Origin: CAVYXK01 sp963708245
GTDB taxonomy: Bacteria; Pseudomonadota; Alphaproteobacteria; Acetobacterales; Acetobacteraceae
Reading direction: 5' to 3'
NCBI GenBank assembly: GCA_963708245.1
Contig: OY970201.1
Location: 2,108,001-2,172,000 of the forward strand
Length of the DNA: 64,000 bases
Shown here: positions 51,335-60,778 of the stretch, piece after piece
Numbering within the stretch: position 1 is the stretch's first letter
Layout: every line of letters begins with the position of its first letter
Program-made: the position numbers and the translations under genes
Notes under the pieces: model-generated
The model's input: only the letters and a program-made list of their open reading frames with translations
What the model was told of the DNA's origin: nothing
Database searches by the model: none

Positions 51335-53741
51335 CCACAGCGCTATCCGGATGGGCTGCCAGAGGGTGTTGAGCGGCAACTGCTACACGAGCTGCGACTG
51401 ATCGCCGAACTCGAGTACGCGCCGTATTCCCTCACCGTTGAGAGCATCGTTCGCTATGCCCGGTCAAAGGACATTCTGTGTCAAGGACGCGGCAGTGCCG
51501 CGAACAGTGCTGTATGCTACGTGCTCGGGATCACCAGCATCGATCCGGTGCGGTCGGGCCTGCTGTTCGAGCGCTTCGTCTCGGCCGAACGCAAGGAGCC
51601 GCCTGACATCGATGTGGATTTTGAGCATGAGCGCCGGGAAGAGGTGATCCAGTGGATCTATCAGCGCTACGGTCGCGACCGTGCGGCCATCTGCGCGACT
51701 GTGATCCGCTATCGCGCCCGCGGCGCCGTGCGTGAAGTCGGCAAAGCGCTGGGGCTTATGGAGGATGTGACGAGCGCGCTCGCGTCCCAACTTTGGGAGT
51801 GGTCGGAAGATGGTGTGACCGAAGAGCGGGCGGAAGAGCTGAACTTGAACCTGCAGAATCGGCGCCTGCAACTCACGCTCGAGCTGGCGCGGGAGCTGAT
51901 CGGATTCCCGCGGCATCTTTCGCAGCACCCGGGCGGGTTTGTGCTGACACGCGATCGGTTGGACGAGCTCGTGCCGATCGAGCCCGCGGCGATGCAGGAT
52001 CGCCAGGTCATCGAATGGGACAAAGACGATATCGACATCCTGCGTTGGATGAAGGTGGACGTCCTCGGCCTCGGGATGCTCGGCTGCATGAGGCGCGCCT
52101 TCGATCTCCTGGCAGAACATCGCGGCGAGCGGCTCGACCTTGCAAGCGTGCCACCGGAAGACCCGGATACTTACGCGATGATCCGCAAGGCAGACACTGT
52201 TGGGATTTTCCAAATCGAGAGCCGCGCGCAGATGGCGATGCTGCCGCAACTCAAACCGCGCACCTTCTACGACTTGGTTATTGAGGTGGCGATCATCCGG
52301 CCGGGCCCGATCCAGGGCGATATGGTGCATCCCTACCTCCGTCGTCGGGAAGGCAAGGAAAAGCCTGTCTTTCCGACGCCGGAACTGGAAAGAGTGCTTG
52401 GCAAAACACTCGGGGTTCCACTGTTCCAAGAGCAGGCAATGCAGGTAGCGATCGTCTGCGCGGGCTTCACGCCGAGCGAGGCGGATCAACTTCGGCGTTC
52501 GATGGCGACCTTCAAGGTCACGGGTGGTATCACGCATTTCAAGGACAAGTTGATCGCGGGGATGGTCGAGCGTCGTTACACGCGGGAGTTTGCCGAGCAG
52601 ACCGTTTCTCAGATAGAGGGCTTCGGCAGCTACGGCTTCCCCGAGAGCCATGCGGCAAGCTTTGCGCTGATCGCCTATGCGTCGAGCTGGATGAAATGCC
52701 GTCACCCTGACGTGTTCTGCTGCGCATTGCTGAACGCACAGCCGATGGGGTTCTACGCGCCAGCCCAAATCGTGAGGGATGCGGTGGCGCACGGCGTTGA
52801 GGTGAGGCCGGTCTGCGTCAATCAGAGTCGCTGGGACTGCACGTTGGAGACCACAGAAGGCCGTTATCTGGCGGTTCGGCTTGGCATGCGGCTGGTGAAA
52901 GGGCTGGCGAACCCGCACGCCGACGAACTCATCGCCGCGCGTGGGGACCGCCCCTACGCCTCGGTTGATGAGCTGTGGGGCCGTGCACGTGTTCCGGCTG
53001 CAGCCCTGCAGCGGCTGGCAGAGGCTGATGCACTTCGGGGGCTGGGGCTCAACCGGCGGGAGGCTCTGTGGGCCATCCGAGGTTTGCGCGATGACGTGCT
53101 GCCGTTGTTTGCCGCGGCAGATGCAAGACGAAATGCGCAGGCGGAAATCGTCGAACCTTCGGTGTCGATTGTGCCTATGACGGCGGGGCGAAACGTCGTG
53201 GAGGACTATTCGAGCGTCGGCCTGACGCTACGACGACATCCCGTCGCGTTCTTGCGCGGCGACCCTGCGGTCGCAGCACATTATGCCATGCGGAGATTTG
53301 CTGACGAGCCACGACGGCCAACGCGTGACCGTGGCCGGCTTGGTCCTGGTGCGGCAACGTCCGGGCACGGCAACCGGGGTGATTTTCATCACCATCGAGG
53401 ACGAGACAGGTATTGCCAATCTTGTCGTCTGGTCGAGCCTGTTCGACCGGCAGCGCCGCGTTGTCCTCTCGGCCAGCATGCTGAATTGCCGCGGGCGTGT
53501 GCAACGGGAAGGTGATGTCATCCACGTGGTGGCTGAACAACTCGAGGACTTATCGTCATTGCTTCGCAGCGTCGGCGATCGACAACAGCCATTTCCCGTT
53601 CAACGTGGTAGAGGAGATGGCGTTACGCACCAGAATGGTCCCGATCCTCGGGAGGCCGGTTCTATGACGGCGCTTCTCGATGCCCGGAGACTCGCGGATC
53701 GAGAGGCGGGTGTCAGGGTGCAAACCCGAAGTTTTCGATGA
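51335..53741 (+). pseudogene. dnaE2: Error-prone DNA polymerase DnaE2, 5'-truncated and frameshifted
   Basis: The SOS translesion polymerase of the ImuA-ImuB-DnaE2 system. Coding sequence resumes at the IS6 edge with RYPDGLPEGVERQLLHELRL. It contains LCQGRGSAANSAVCYVLGIT, the catalytic aspartates in PPDIDVDFEHERREEVIQWIYQRYG, SQHPGGFVL and SYGFPESHAASFALIAYASSW. At about 53285 the frame changes and the OB-fold C-terminus (GQRVTVAGLVLVRQRPGTATGVIFITIEDETG) follows to 53741. The whole PHP domain and the first ~300 residues are missing, so it cannot be a working polymerase. No imuA or imuB is present. Confidence 0.9.
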
Positions 53742-53970
53742 CCGCCCGATCGAACCAACCTCTTCCGTCCCGCGTCCGTGCGACATGCTCGTGGGAGCAG
53801 GGGTCCGAACTGCCATGAGTCGTGCCTCTCGCAGGAAATTCACGCGATCGTGAGCGCGTCCCCTCGCTCGGACCCCTTCTCCCTGGTCAGCAGCTTGTTC
53901 AAGCTAGCCCAATGTTAAGTAAGTCTGCGCCGATTGGCGTTTCCACCCTGCCCGTGCGGGCCGCATAGCC

Positions 53971-54852
53971 ATGCCAGCCCGGCCCATTTGGCGCGGTCAT
54001 CTCCGCCTGGCGCTCGTGTCCTGTCCCGTCGCGCTCTGGAACGCCAAGCACGAGCGCGCGGCGATCAGGTTCAATCTGATTAACCCGGAGACCGGGCACC
54101 GGATCAGGATGATCACCATCGATGCCGACACGAACCAGGAGGTGCAGCGGCGCGATCTGGTGAAGGGGTATGAGTTCAAGAAGGACCAATACCTTCTTCT
54201 CAGCGAGGCGGACTTCGACAGCATCAAGGTCGAAAGCTCATCGGTGATGGCCATCGCCAAGTTCGTGGGGGTGAATTCGATCGACCCGATCTATTACGCC
54301 AGCAGTTATTACCTGGCGCCGGATGGCAACGCTGGACGCGATGTCTATGCTGTGCTGCACAAAGCGATTGCAGAGACAGAGCGAGTAGCCCTGGCGCGGG
54401 TCGTTATCGCTCAGCGCGAGCGGACGATAGCGATCCGGGCGATGCCGGGAGGTCTCGTTGCCCATACGCTGGACGAACAGCGAGACATCAATGATGCACG
54501 TGCGATCTTCGACGATACCACCGAGATGAAGATCAACTCCGAGATGGTGCAACTGGCCAAGCAGTTAATCGACCGCCAGACGACAACATACGATCCATCG
54601 GACCTCGAGGACCATTACGAAACTCGCTTGCGGGTGATGATCGATGCGAAACTGCGGGGCCAGGGCATCGATCTCGCGGAGCCGGTAAAATCAGATCGCA
54701 GCAACGTCATTGATCTAATGGCGGCCTTGAAAAAGAGCCTGAGTGAACCCACCGAGGTGGTGCCGGCCGATGCGCCGAAGCCAGTCACGGAGACGAGTAA
54801 GGGCAAGGTCGCTGGCCAGACAGCGGCGAAAACACCGCGCAAGCGGGCATGA
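53971..54852 (+). CDS. ku: Bacterial Ku end-binding protein
   Basis: A 293-residue Ku homodimer subunit that threads onto DNA double-strand ends and recruits LigD for non-homologous end joining. The N-terminus RPIWRGHLRLALVSCPVALWNA, the core YEFKKDQYLLLSEADFD, IYYASSYYLAPD and the bridge region EMVQLAKQLIDRQTTTYDPSDLEDHYETRL are characteristic. The C-terminal tail is lysine/alanine-rich (VAGQTAAKTPRKRA), which aids DNA binding. The frame is intact. No ligD lies in the window. Confidence 0.95.
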   Translation: MPARPIWRGHLRLALVSCPVALWNAKHERAAIRFNLINPETGHRIRMITIDADTNQEVQRRDLVKGYEFKKDQYLLLSEADFDSIKVESSSVMAIAKFVGVNSIDPIYYASSYYLAPDGNAGRDVYAVLHKAIAETERVALARVVIAQRERTIAIRAMPGGLVAHTLDEQRDINDARAIFDDTTEMKINSEMVQLAKQLIDRQTTTYDPSDLEDHYETRLRVMIDAKLRGQGIDLAEPVKSDRSNVIDLMAALKKSLSEPTEVVPADAPKPVTETSKGKVAGQTAAKTPRKRA

Positions 54853-55113
54853 ATGCGGACGCGATCGCGTAAAGGAGGGGCGATTGCAAGACCAGTCATC
54901 CAAATCGCGCGAGCATCGGAAGCGGGTATTGCAGTACCAGGCGAAGATCGCCGTCGAATGCACCGCATCCGCAGAAAGCCGGCATGATCCCCAAATGACG
55001 ATACCCCTTGTTGTCGAGGTCAAAGCCAACGGCAGCTCGACGCCGCCAGCGCGGCGAGCGCGCCGAAGCTCGGGCGCCATGCAACCCAAGCTGGGAGACG
55101 ATCTTTAGCCCGC
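54853..55113. other. No firm gene; one short ORF
   Basis: A 37-codon frame (MTIPLVVEVKANGSSTPPAR) ends at 55108 with no family resemblance. Confidence 0.3.
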
Positions 55114-55239
55114 TTGTCACGCAGCGGTTCCTGCCGGCAGTTCGAGCAACTCGGAATCCTGCCGGTTAAAATTTCCCGCGCGTGGCTGCGTGTCGGCGAG
55201 AGGATGATCGTCTACCCGCTCGACAGTTTGGCGTCCTAA
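55114..55239 (+). pseudogene. Possible HTH/excisionase-like remnant
   Basis: The frame RQFEQLGILPVKISRAWLRV then GERMIVYPLDSLAS resembles the winged HTH end of excisionase-like proteins, with TTG 55114 as the only start. Too short to be sure. Confidence 0.25.
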
Positions 55240-55593
55240 CCGGAAAGCTCGCAGGTGCGGCGCGCTGCCGCGGAAGGCACGCTAGACTGCAACTGCCCAT
55301 GCCAAAAGCCGCCGACGGATCCGTCCAATCGTCTCGGCAAGGCCGGTGCCTATCTTGCGATCCTCTGGCGTGGCGTCAGGCCCTTTTGGTCGCTTGTACG
55401 ACATGCTGGATTCGCGTAGAAAGATGGAACCAGTCCAGCACATGATGTGTTGGACCAACACTCGCCTTTCGATTTGCGTATGCAGCAAATCCCCAGCAAC
55501 GCCTCGTCGCCGGCAGCCACGACCAACCCCAGGTGAGTTCTTTGCCAGCGGTTTGACACAGTAGCCACATGGTGACCGCGGGCGAGAACATAG
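55240..55593. other. No supported gene
   Basis: Between the HTH remnant and the carboxypeptidase. Short frames without recognisable domains. Confidence 0.35.
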
Positions 55594-56745
55594 TTAGCTT
55601 CGCAAATCCCCCACCACTGCAAGCAGCGCATTCAGGCAGGCGGCGCCGAAGTGGCGGGAGCGCGGAGGCGACCAGCCGTGGCGCTCGTTGGGCGCGTAGA
55701 TGTTGTCGAGGAACGGGAACTCGATAATCAGAGCGAGGCAGCCAAATTTCTCCGCAGCCCAGGAAATGGCCATCGCCAACGGATCGGTTCCCGGCGCCGG
55801 CCCAGCCCGGTTCTTCGGCTCGTCCGGGCTGTAGTCGGGCGTGGCGTGAACCAGCGCCGCGTCGAACGCCTCGCATAGCCGCACTTGCCGCTCGCTGAGT
55901 GACGGGATGCCCGGCGTATGGACGGGCCAGACAAATGGCCGATTTTCGTCGGCGTGCAGGTCGAGCAGAAAATCGATGTCCGTTTGCAACATGCGCTCGC
56001 GCACGAGCCAGACCTCGGGGCTCTTGTCGCGCGTGGTGTTGGTCCAGGCGCGGTTCAGATCGATTGCGAGAGCATTTGTGCGGTGATTGCCGCGCGCACT
56101 GCCGTCCGGGTTCATGTTCGGCACCACGCAGAACACGGCCTGTTCCAGCAGCGCGCGCGAGACGGGATCGGATTCGTCGATGAGCCGATCGAGCAGCGCC
56201 TCAGCCGCGGCCTCGGCTTGCGTTTCCCCGCAATGCTGTCGCGCGATGATCCAGCAAACTCGCTTGCCGGCGTCCGGCTGTCCGACAGTGACGAGGTCCA
56301 TGTCGCGCCCGTCGATGGTTTCGCCGAGCACCTCAACGCGGGCGCGGGGACTGGCGGCGCAACGGTCCAGCAGCGCGGTGTGTTCGTGCGCGTGATACGG
56401 TGCGTGGTAGGCGTAGTAGACGCGGTCGCGCTCAACGGCGTGGCGCCAGGAGACTGCCTTACCGTCGTACTCGATGGGAATGCGGAACCACTCGGTTCGG
56501 TCGTGAGACGCGACGATGCGGTAGTCCTTCCACGCTTCCGGCGCCCAGCGATTGCCACTCGCGTTCTCGATGATGAACGTGCAGCGCTGACCCTTCGCTC
56601 CGGTCAGCGCGAAGTAGAACCAGATATAGTCCTGCAGTTCGCCTGTCTGTTCCTTGCGGATGTTCAGGCGGATCGCCTGCGGATTGCTGGCGTCGATGAC
56701 CTCGATATTGCCGCAGTCGAAGTTGCTGCTGACCTTGATGGACAT
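55594..56745 (-). CDS. M14-type cytosolic carboxypeptidase-like protein
   Basis: A 383-residue zinc carboxypeptidase resembling the cytosolic carboxypeptidase branch. An N-terminal beta-sandwich domain (about 1-100, WFYFALTGAKGQRCTFIIENASGN) precedes the catalytic part. His171 and Glu174 in RQHCGETQAE and His264 in LLDLHADENRP are the zinc ligands. NPDGSARGNHRTNALAIDLNRAW carries the substrate-binding Asn-Arg, and Glu in LIIEFPFLD is the catalytic base. The first zinc motif usually reads HPGE; here Cys replaces Pro. The substrate is unknown. No signal peptide, so it acts in the cytoplasm. It is followed by the aldolase on the same strand. Confidence 0.88.
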   Translation of the reverse strand: MSIKVSSNFDCGNIEVIDASNPQAIRLNIRKEQTGELQDYIWFYFALTGAKGQRCTFIIENASGNRWAPEAWKDYRIVASHDRTEWFRIPIEYDGKAVSWRHAVERDRVYYAYHAPYHAHEHTALLDRCAASPRARVEVLGETIDGRDMDLVTVGQPDAGKRVCWIIARQHCGETQAEAAAEALLDRLIDESDPVSRALLEQAVFCVVPNMNPDGSARGNHRTNALAIDLNRAWTNTTRDKSPEVWLVRERMLQTDIDFLLDLHADENRPFVWPVHTPGIPSLSERQVRLCEAFDAALVHATPDYSPDEPKNRAGPAPGTDPLAMAISWAAEKFGCLALIIEFPFLDNIYAPNERHGWSPPRSRHFGAACLNALLAVVGDLRS

Positions 56746-56820
56746 GCGCGCCTGCTCCTCACTCGGCGATGTCGACGCCGTAGAAATACACGCCGCCGAA
56801 CGGATCGCATGGAACCAACT

Positions 56821-57588
56821 TCAGCTCGTCTTGGACCTGAGCTCGTCGAGCTGCATCCGTGCGCCGGCGATCATGCACGATAGATCGGACGTCAGCATCA
56901 CCATGTCGAAGCCGCGTTTCACCGCGCCGGCCGCGAACGCCGCACTGGCACAGTGCATGACGCACCTGATACCGTGCTTATGGGCTGTCTCCAGGATCTT
57001 GTCGCAGGTGGCGAGATGCAGCGGGTCGGGGTTATCGCCGCGCGGAGTCAGGCCCAGCGCGAACGACAGATCGGCTGGCCCGATATAGACGGCGTCGAGG
57101 CTGGGCGTGGCACAGATGGCATCGAGGTTGGCGAGGCCCTCTTTCGTCTCGATCATGGCCATGACGACGATCTCGTCGTTGGCGTGGGCCACATAGTCGC
57201 CGCCGCCGTAGTGTAGGGCGCGGACGGGCCCTGACGACCGCATGCCGACGGGAGGATAGCGACACGCGGCCACGGCCATCGCCGCTTCCGCGGCGGTATT
57301 GACCAGCGGCACGATGATGCCGTAGGCGCCGAGGTCTAGGGCTTTCATTATGGCCGCTGGCTCGTTCCAGGCCACCCGCACAACCGGGACCGAGTCGGTC
57401 TGCGAGATCGCTTGCAGCAAGGGCCCGACGTCTTTCATTTCAGCGGTGCCATGCTGCAGGTCGATACACAGGGCGTCGAAGCCTTGACGCGCCATGACCT
57501 CGGCCGTGAACCCATGGGATACGGAGAGCCAGCCCAACGTCACGTATTGACCGGCACGCCACATCTGCTTGATCTTGTTAGGTCGCAT
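56821..57588 (-). CDS. HpcH/HpaI-family aldolase
   Basis: A 255-residue TIM-barrel class II aldolase that cleaves 4-hydroxy-2-oxo acids to pyruvate and an aldehyde. Recognisable parts are TLGWLSVSHGFTAEVMARQGFDALCIDLQHG, the catalytic Arg/His region VPVVRVAWNEPAAIMKALDLGAYGIIVPLV, NTAAEAAMAVAACRYPPVGMRSSGP, the metal Glu in VMAMIETKEGLANLDAI and YIGPADLSFALGL. ATG 57588 was chosen because AGAGG precedes it; 57612 is possible. It lies 75 bases upstream of the M14 gene. Confidence 0.9.
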   Translation of the reverse strand: MRPNKIKQMWRAGQYVTLGWLSVSHGFTAEVMARQGFDALCIDLQHGTAEMKDVGPLLQAISQTDSVPVVRVAWNEPAAIMKALDLGAYGIIVPLVNTAAEAAMAVAACRYPPVGMRSSGPVRALHYGGGDYVAHANDEIVVMAMIETKEGLANLDAICATPSLDAVYIGPADLSFALGLTPRGDNPDPLHLATCDKILETAHKHGIRCVMHCASAAFAAGAVKRGFDMVMLTSDLSCMIAGARMQLDELRSKTS

Positions 57589-57608
57589 CGTCACACCTCT
57601 GGTGATGT

Positions 57609-57887
57609 TCATTGATCCCACGAACGCGTCACGCTCCTTCGATCTCGAATGCGCAACCTGAATCGACCGAAGGCCACCCCCACACCGCGGAGCCAGTCCT
57701 GCACCTGGCGCAGCGCCAGGGCAGGCGCCAGGCTCCCGCTGCCGTCCTCGTCTCCGAAGACTTTGAGACGTAATACGCCTTCCGTCAGAAGCGGCACATC
57801 CGTATTCACCACCAGGATACAAGCCGCGGCACAGGTCTCTCCGTACTGGGCTCGCCCAAGATCGTTCGGTCTGAAGAAGAAAGTCAT
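57609..57887 (-). CDS. Hypothetical protein
   Basis: 92 residues, FRPNDLGRAQYGETCAAACILVVNTDVPLLTEGVLRLKVFGDEDG then a helical part. Unrecognised. It could be a decayed gene; it reads away from the iron alcohol dehydrogenase start (57893). Confidence 0.35.
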   Translation of the reverse strand: MTFFFRPNDLGRAQYGETCAAACILVVNTDVPLLTEGVLRLKVFGDEDGSGSLAPALALRQVQDWLRGVGVAFGRFRLRIRDRRSVTRSWDQ

Positions 57888-57892
57888 AAAGC

Positions 57893-58951
57893 ATGAGCCT
57901 TACCGCCACTTGGTCCTATCCCACCTCCATTCGCTTCGGCGCCGGCCGCATTCGGGAACTGCCTGCGGCCTGTGCCGAGGCCAGGATTAGGCGCCCCCTT
58001 CTTGTTACCGATCGTGCTCTAGCCAGCCTACCGATTACGGCAGCGACGCTCGATATTCTCGATGCCGCTGGGCTTGGTCGCGCCCTCTTTGCTGATGTTG
58101 ATCCCAACCCCAATGAGAGGAATCTCACTGCTGGGATCGCGGCGTTCAAAACGGGAGGCCACGATGGTGTTGTAGCCTTCGGCGGCGGCTCTGGGCTCGA
58201 CCTCGGCAAGCTGGTGGCATTTATGGCGAGCCAGAGCCGGCCGATCTGGGATTTCGAGGACATCGACGATTGGTGGGCCAGGGCCAACGCGTCCGCGATC
58301 TACCCCAATATCTGCGTGCCGACTACTGCCGGCACCGGTTCAGAGGTCGGACGTGCGGGCGTTCTCATCAATTCAGAGACCCATGAGAAGAAGATCATCT
58401 TTCATCCGAAGATGCTCACGGTTTGCGCGATTTGTGACGCTCTTCCACCCGATGTCTCAGGGCATCGCACTCGAGGGAATGCGGATCATAAAGAACTTCT
58501 TGCGCCGCGCCTATTCTGACGGCAACGACTTGGAGGCTCGCTCGCAGATGATGGCGGCGGCACTGATGGGCGCCGTGGCTTCCAAAAGGGGCTCGGTGCG
58601 GTCCACGCGATCAGCCACCCTATCGGCGCTCTGTACAACACTCATCACGGCACTACGAATGCCGTGGTGATCGTCCCGGTGCTGCAGTTCAACCGAGCGG
58701 CGGTTGAGGACCGCCTGAACGCGGCGGCTCGTTATCTCGGGATCGAGGGAGGGTTCGACGGCTTCTGCCGCTTCGTGGCGGAACTGAATGCCTCACTCGG
58801 CATCCCAGCGAACCTGCGTGCCCTGGGCATTACCGCGCCCGACATCGACGCGATCCTGGCCGGCGCGCTGAAAGATCCTTCTGTCAACGGCAATCCCGTG
58901 AAGATGACTGCTGCTAACACCCGGCCTCTCATCGAAGCCTGTTTTGACTGA
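57893..58951 (+). pseudogene. Iron-containing alcohol dehydrogenase with several lesions
   Basis: The N-terminal half is intact in one frame: YPTSIRFGAGRIRELPAACAEARI, GHDGVVAFGGGSGLDLGKL (NAD-binding GGGS), ICVPTTAGTGSEVGRAGVLI and the strand EKKIIFHPKML. From about 58420 the order is broken: a stretch of roughly 30 residues containing a metal-binding Asp/His segment is missing and HPMSQGIALEGMRIIKNFLRRAY continues in another frame. A further frame change near 58590 leads to FNRAAVEDRLNAAARYLGI and the true C-terminus. At least one deletion and two frame changes make this a dead gene. Confidence 0.85.
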
Positions 58952-59020
58952 CCCTATCGCCCAGACGCGGCCATAGAGCTGACGCGCTCGTACAGCGGGA
59001 ACATCGGTTCTGTATATAGG

Positions 59021-60181
59021 CTATCGCCAGCGTGCCGCCTCGGCCATGCGGCCGACGATTTCGCGCAACACCGGCGCGGGCGTTGCGAAGTTCAGCCGTG
59101 CGAAGTTGGCGTACGACGCGCCAAAGGCCTCCCCGAAGTTCAGCCCGACCCGTGCGCGATCCAGGAAGAACTGACCCGCGGGCGTCGGCAGCTTCAAAGC
59201 GGAACAGTCGAGCCAGGCGAGATACGTGGCTTCAGGCAGGCGCAGCGTCATGCCTGGCAGTTCGGCGCCGATCGTCTGCGCCAGCCAGTCGCGGTTCGCC
59301 TTCAGTTGCGCAAGGATCTCGTCGAGCCACGGCTGGCCGTCGTCCCACGCCGCGATCGTGGCATCGACGCCGGTGACGCCGGGCGAGCCCAGCAGGCGCG
59401 CGGGAATGCGCGTGAAGAAGCGCTCCTTCAGCGCCGTCGTACCGAAATGCATCACGGCGCAGCGCAGTGCGGGAATGTTGAAGCTCTTGGTCGCTGAGGT
59501 GATGGTGATGGTGCGCGCGGCAATCTCCGGAGACAGCGATGCCAGCGGGATATGCATGCTGCCCGGATAAACGATGTCGGCATGGATTTCGTCGGACACA
59601 ACGGTCAGGTCGTGGCGAATGGCAAAAGCCGCTACCTCTCCGAGTTCCGTCCGGCTGAACGCGCGTCCAGTCGGGTTCTGCGGGTGGCAGAAGATCAGCA
59701 CGCGAGTGCGCGCATCGGGGGCGGCCTCGTAGGCGGCGAGATCGAGCACCCAGCGCGTGCCATTGTCGCGCATGTGGTTGGCGATCAGGCGTCGCCCGGT
59801 GTCGTTGATTGCTGCCATGAACGGCGGATAGGACGGCAGTTGCAGCAGCACCGCATCGCCAGGATCGCTGAACGCCATTACCGACGAAAAGCAGGCCTGC
59901 ACGAGGTCCCCGACGGGATGCGTGTCGGCGGGATCGGTCTGCCAGTTGAAACGGCGTTGCATCCGACGCGCGAAGGCGGCGGCGAGCTCGCCGTCCCGCG
60001 CGGCGTAGCCATATTCCTGGTTGCGGGCGAGCCGGGCCAGTGCTTCTGAGATCGACGGCGCGACTCCGAAGTCCATGTCGGCGACCCACGCTGGCAGCAC
60101 GTCGTCGGCGAACTTGTGCCACTTGTTGGTGCGGCGGGCGCGCAGGGTTGCGATGTCGAAGTTGGTGGCTCCGGTGGCCAT
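59021..60181 (-). CDS. MalY/PatB-type aminotransferase-fold C-S lyase
   Basis: A 386-residue PLP enzyme of fold type I. It begins TNFDIATLRARRTNKWHKFADDVLPAWVADMDF, the typical MalY/PatB opening, with RVLIFCHPQNPTGRAFSRTEL (Asn), VVSDEIHADIVYPG (Asp/Tyr) and the PLP lysine in SATKSFNIPALRCAVM. Family members are cystathionine beta-lyases or modulators of maltose genes. ATG 60181 gives the family-like N-terminus. No metabolic partners nearby. Confidence 0.88.
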   Translation of the reverse strand: MATGATNFDIATLRARRTNKWHKFADDVLPAWVADMDFGVAPSISEALARLARNQEYGYAARDGELAAAFARRMQRRFNWQTDPADTHPVGDLVQACFSSVMAFSDPGDAVLLQLPSYPPFMAAINDTGRRLIANHMRDNGTRWVLDLAAYEAAPDARTRVLIFCHPQNPTGRAFSRTELGEVAAFAIRHDLTVVSDEIHADIVYPGSMHIPLASLSPEIAARTITITSATKSFNIPALRCAVMHFGTTALKERFFTRIPARLLGSPGVTGVDATIAAWDDGQPWLDEILAQLKANRDWLAQTIGAELPGMTLRLPEATYLAWLDCSALKLPTPAGQFFLDRARVGLNFGEAFGASYANFARLNFATPAPVLREIVGRMAEAARWR

Positions 60182-60424
60182 GCAGTCTGGTCTCCTCAAC
60201 GGCGGATCCGGTCCGGCCGATGTGGCCGGAGCCGGTCAGATGGCGGCGCCCTGTCAGATCAGTGCGTCCGGCCAGCTGGCGACGATCACATAGCCGACCA
60301 GTGCCGGAACGACCAACTGCGCACTGGCGCAAGGCTTAGACCCAACTTCCACACTGCTTGAGAGAATAGAGAGACGAGTCGATATCTTGCCGGCCACGGC
60401 CGGGGAGTGTCTGGAAATCGGGGG
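60182..60424 (-). other. Possible membrane-protein C-terminal remnant
   Basis: On the minus strand, AQLVVPALVGYVIVASWPDA ending at about 60257 looks like the last helix of a membrane protein, with nothing recognisable before it. Otherwise no gene. Confidence 0.3.
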
Positions 60425-60548
60425 TCATGCCGCTTTCGCCAGGGGCCGGTCTGAGTTGGGGGCTACCTCGAAGAGGTGACCGAATCCCACGCAGCGCGCA
60501 CCATTGTAGACCGCACACCTAACCTGCAGACGCGACGTGTAATACCTG
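60425..60548 (-). mobile_element. Transposase C-terminal tail remnant, second
   Basis: Reads LQVRCAVYNGARCVGFGHLF then EVAPNSDRPLAKAA and a stop, related to the tail at 48370-48525 (shared QVRCAVYNG). Family not named with certainty. Confidence 0.55.
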
Positions 60549-60778
60549 TACCCGTGAGGGCGCCTGATTGGGTCTTTGTTGTAGCCTGATTGGGCGGGCC
60601 GGCCCGCCGGGAGCGACCAAACTAATACCTGTGCTCGAAGCACCACGGTTGGACATGTGCCCCGGCGGGTTGGCCACGACGGATGCCCAGTAGGAAGTAG
60701 CGCCCTCGAGCGCCAGTACAGGGATCGGCAGGCGTCGTGACAGGCTCGCAATGTGTCACGAGCCTGGGGGAAACGTAA
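60549..60778 (+). ncRNA. Non-coding end of the IS110 element, candidate bridge RNA region
   Basis: About 230 bases without coding sequence between the tail remnant and the IS110 transposase start. It contains a 16-base perfect palindrome GGCGGGCCGGCCCGCC (60593-60608) and a direct repeat GCCTGATTGGG/GCCTGATTGGG (about 60561 and 60584). In the IS110 group the bridge RNA that guides target choice is encoded in the non-coding end next to the transposase gene. The RNA itself is not shown by the sequence; this is position and structure only. Confidence 0.35.

Noticed and set aside
50494..51341. 8-bp target duplication for IS6
   Set aside because: The flanks share CAGCGC, but at different distances from the ends, so no true duplication.
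55918..56883. 321-codon plus-strand frame opposite the carboxypeptidase
   Set aside because: Antisense shadow; the minus strand carries all M14 zinc and catalytic motifs.
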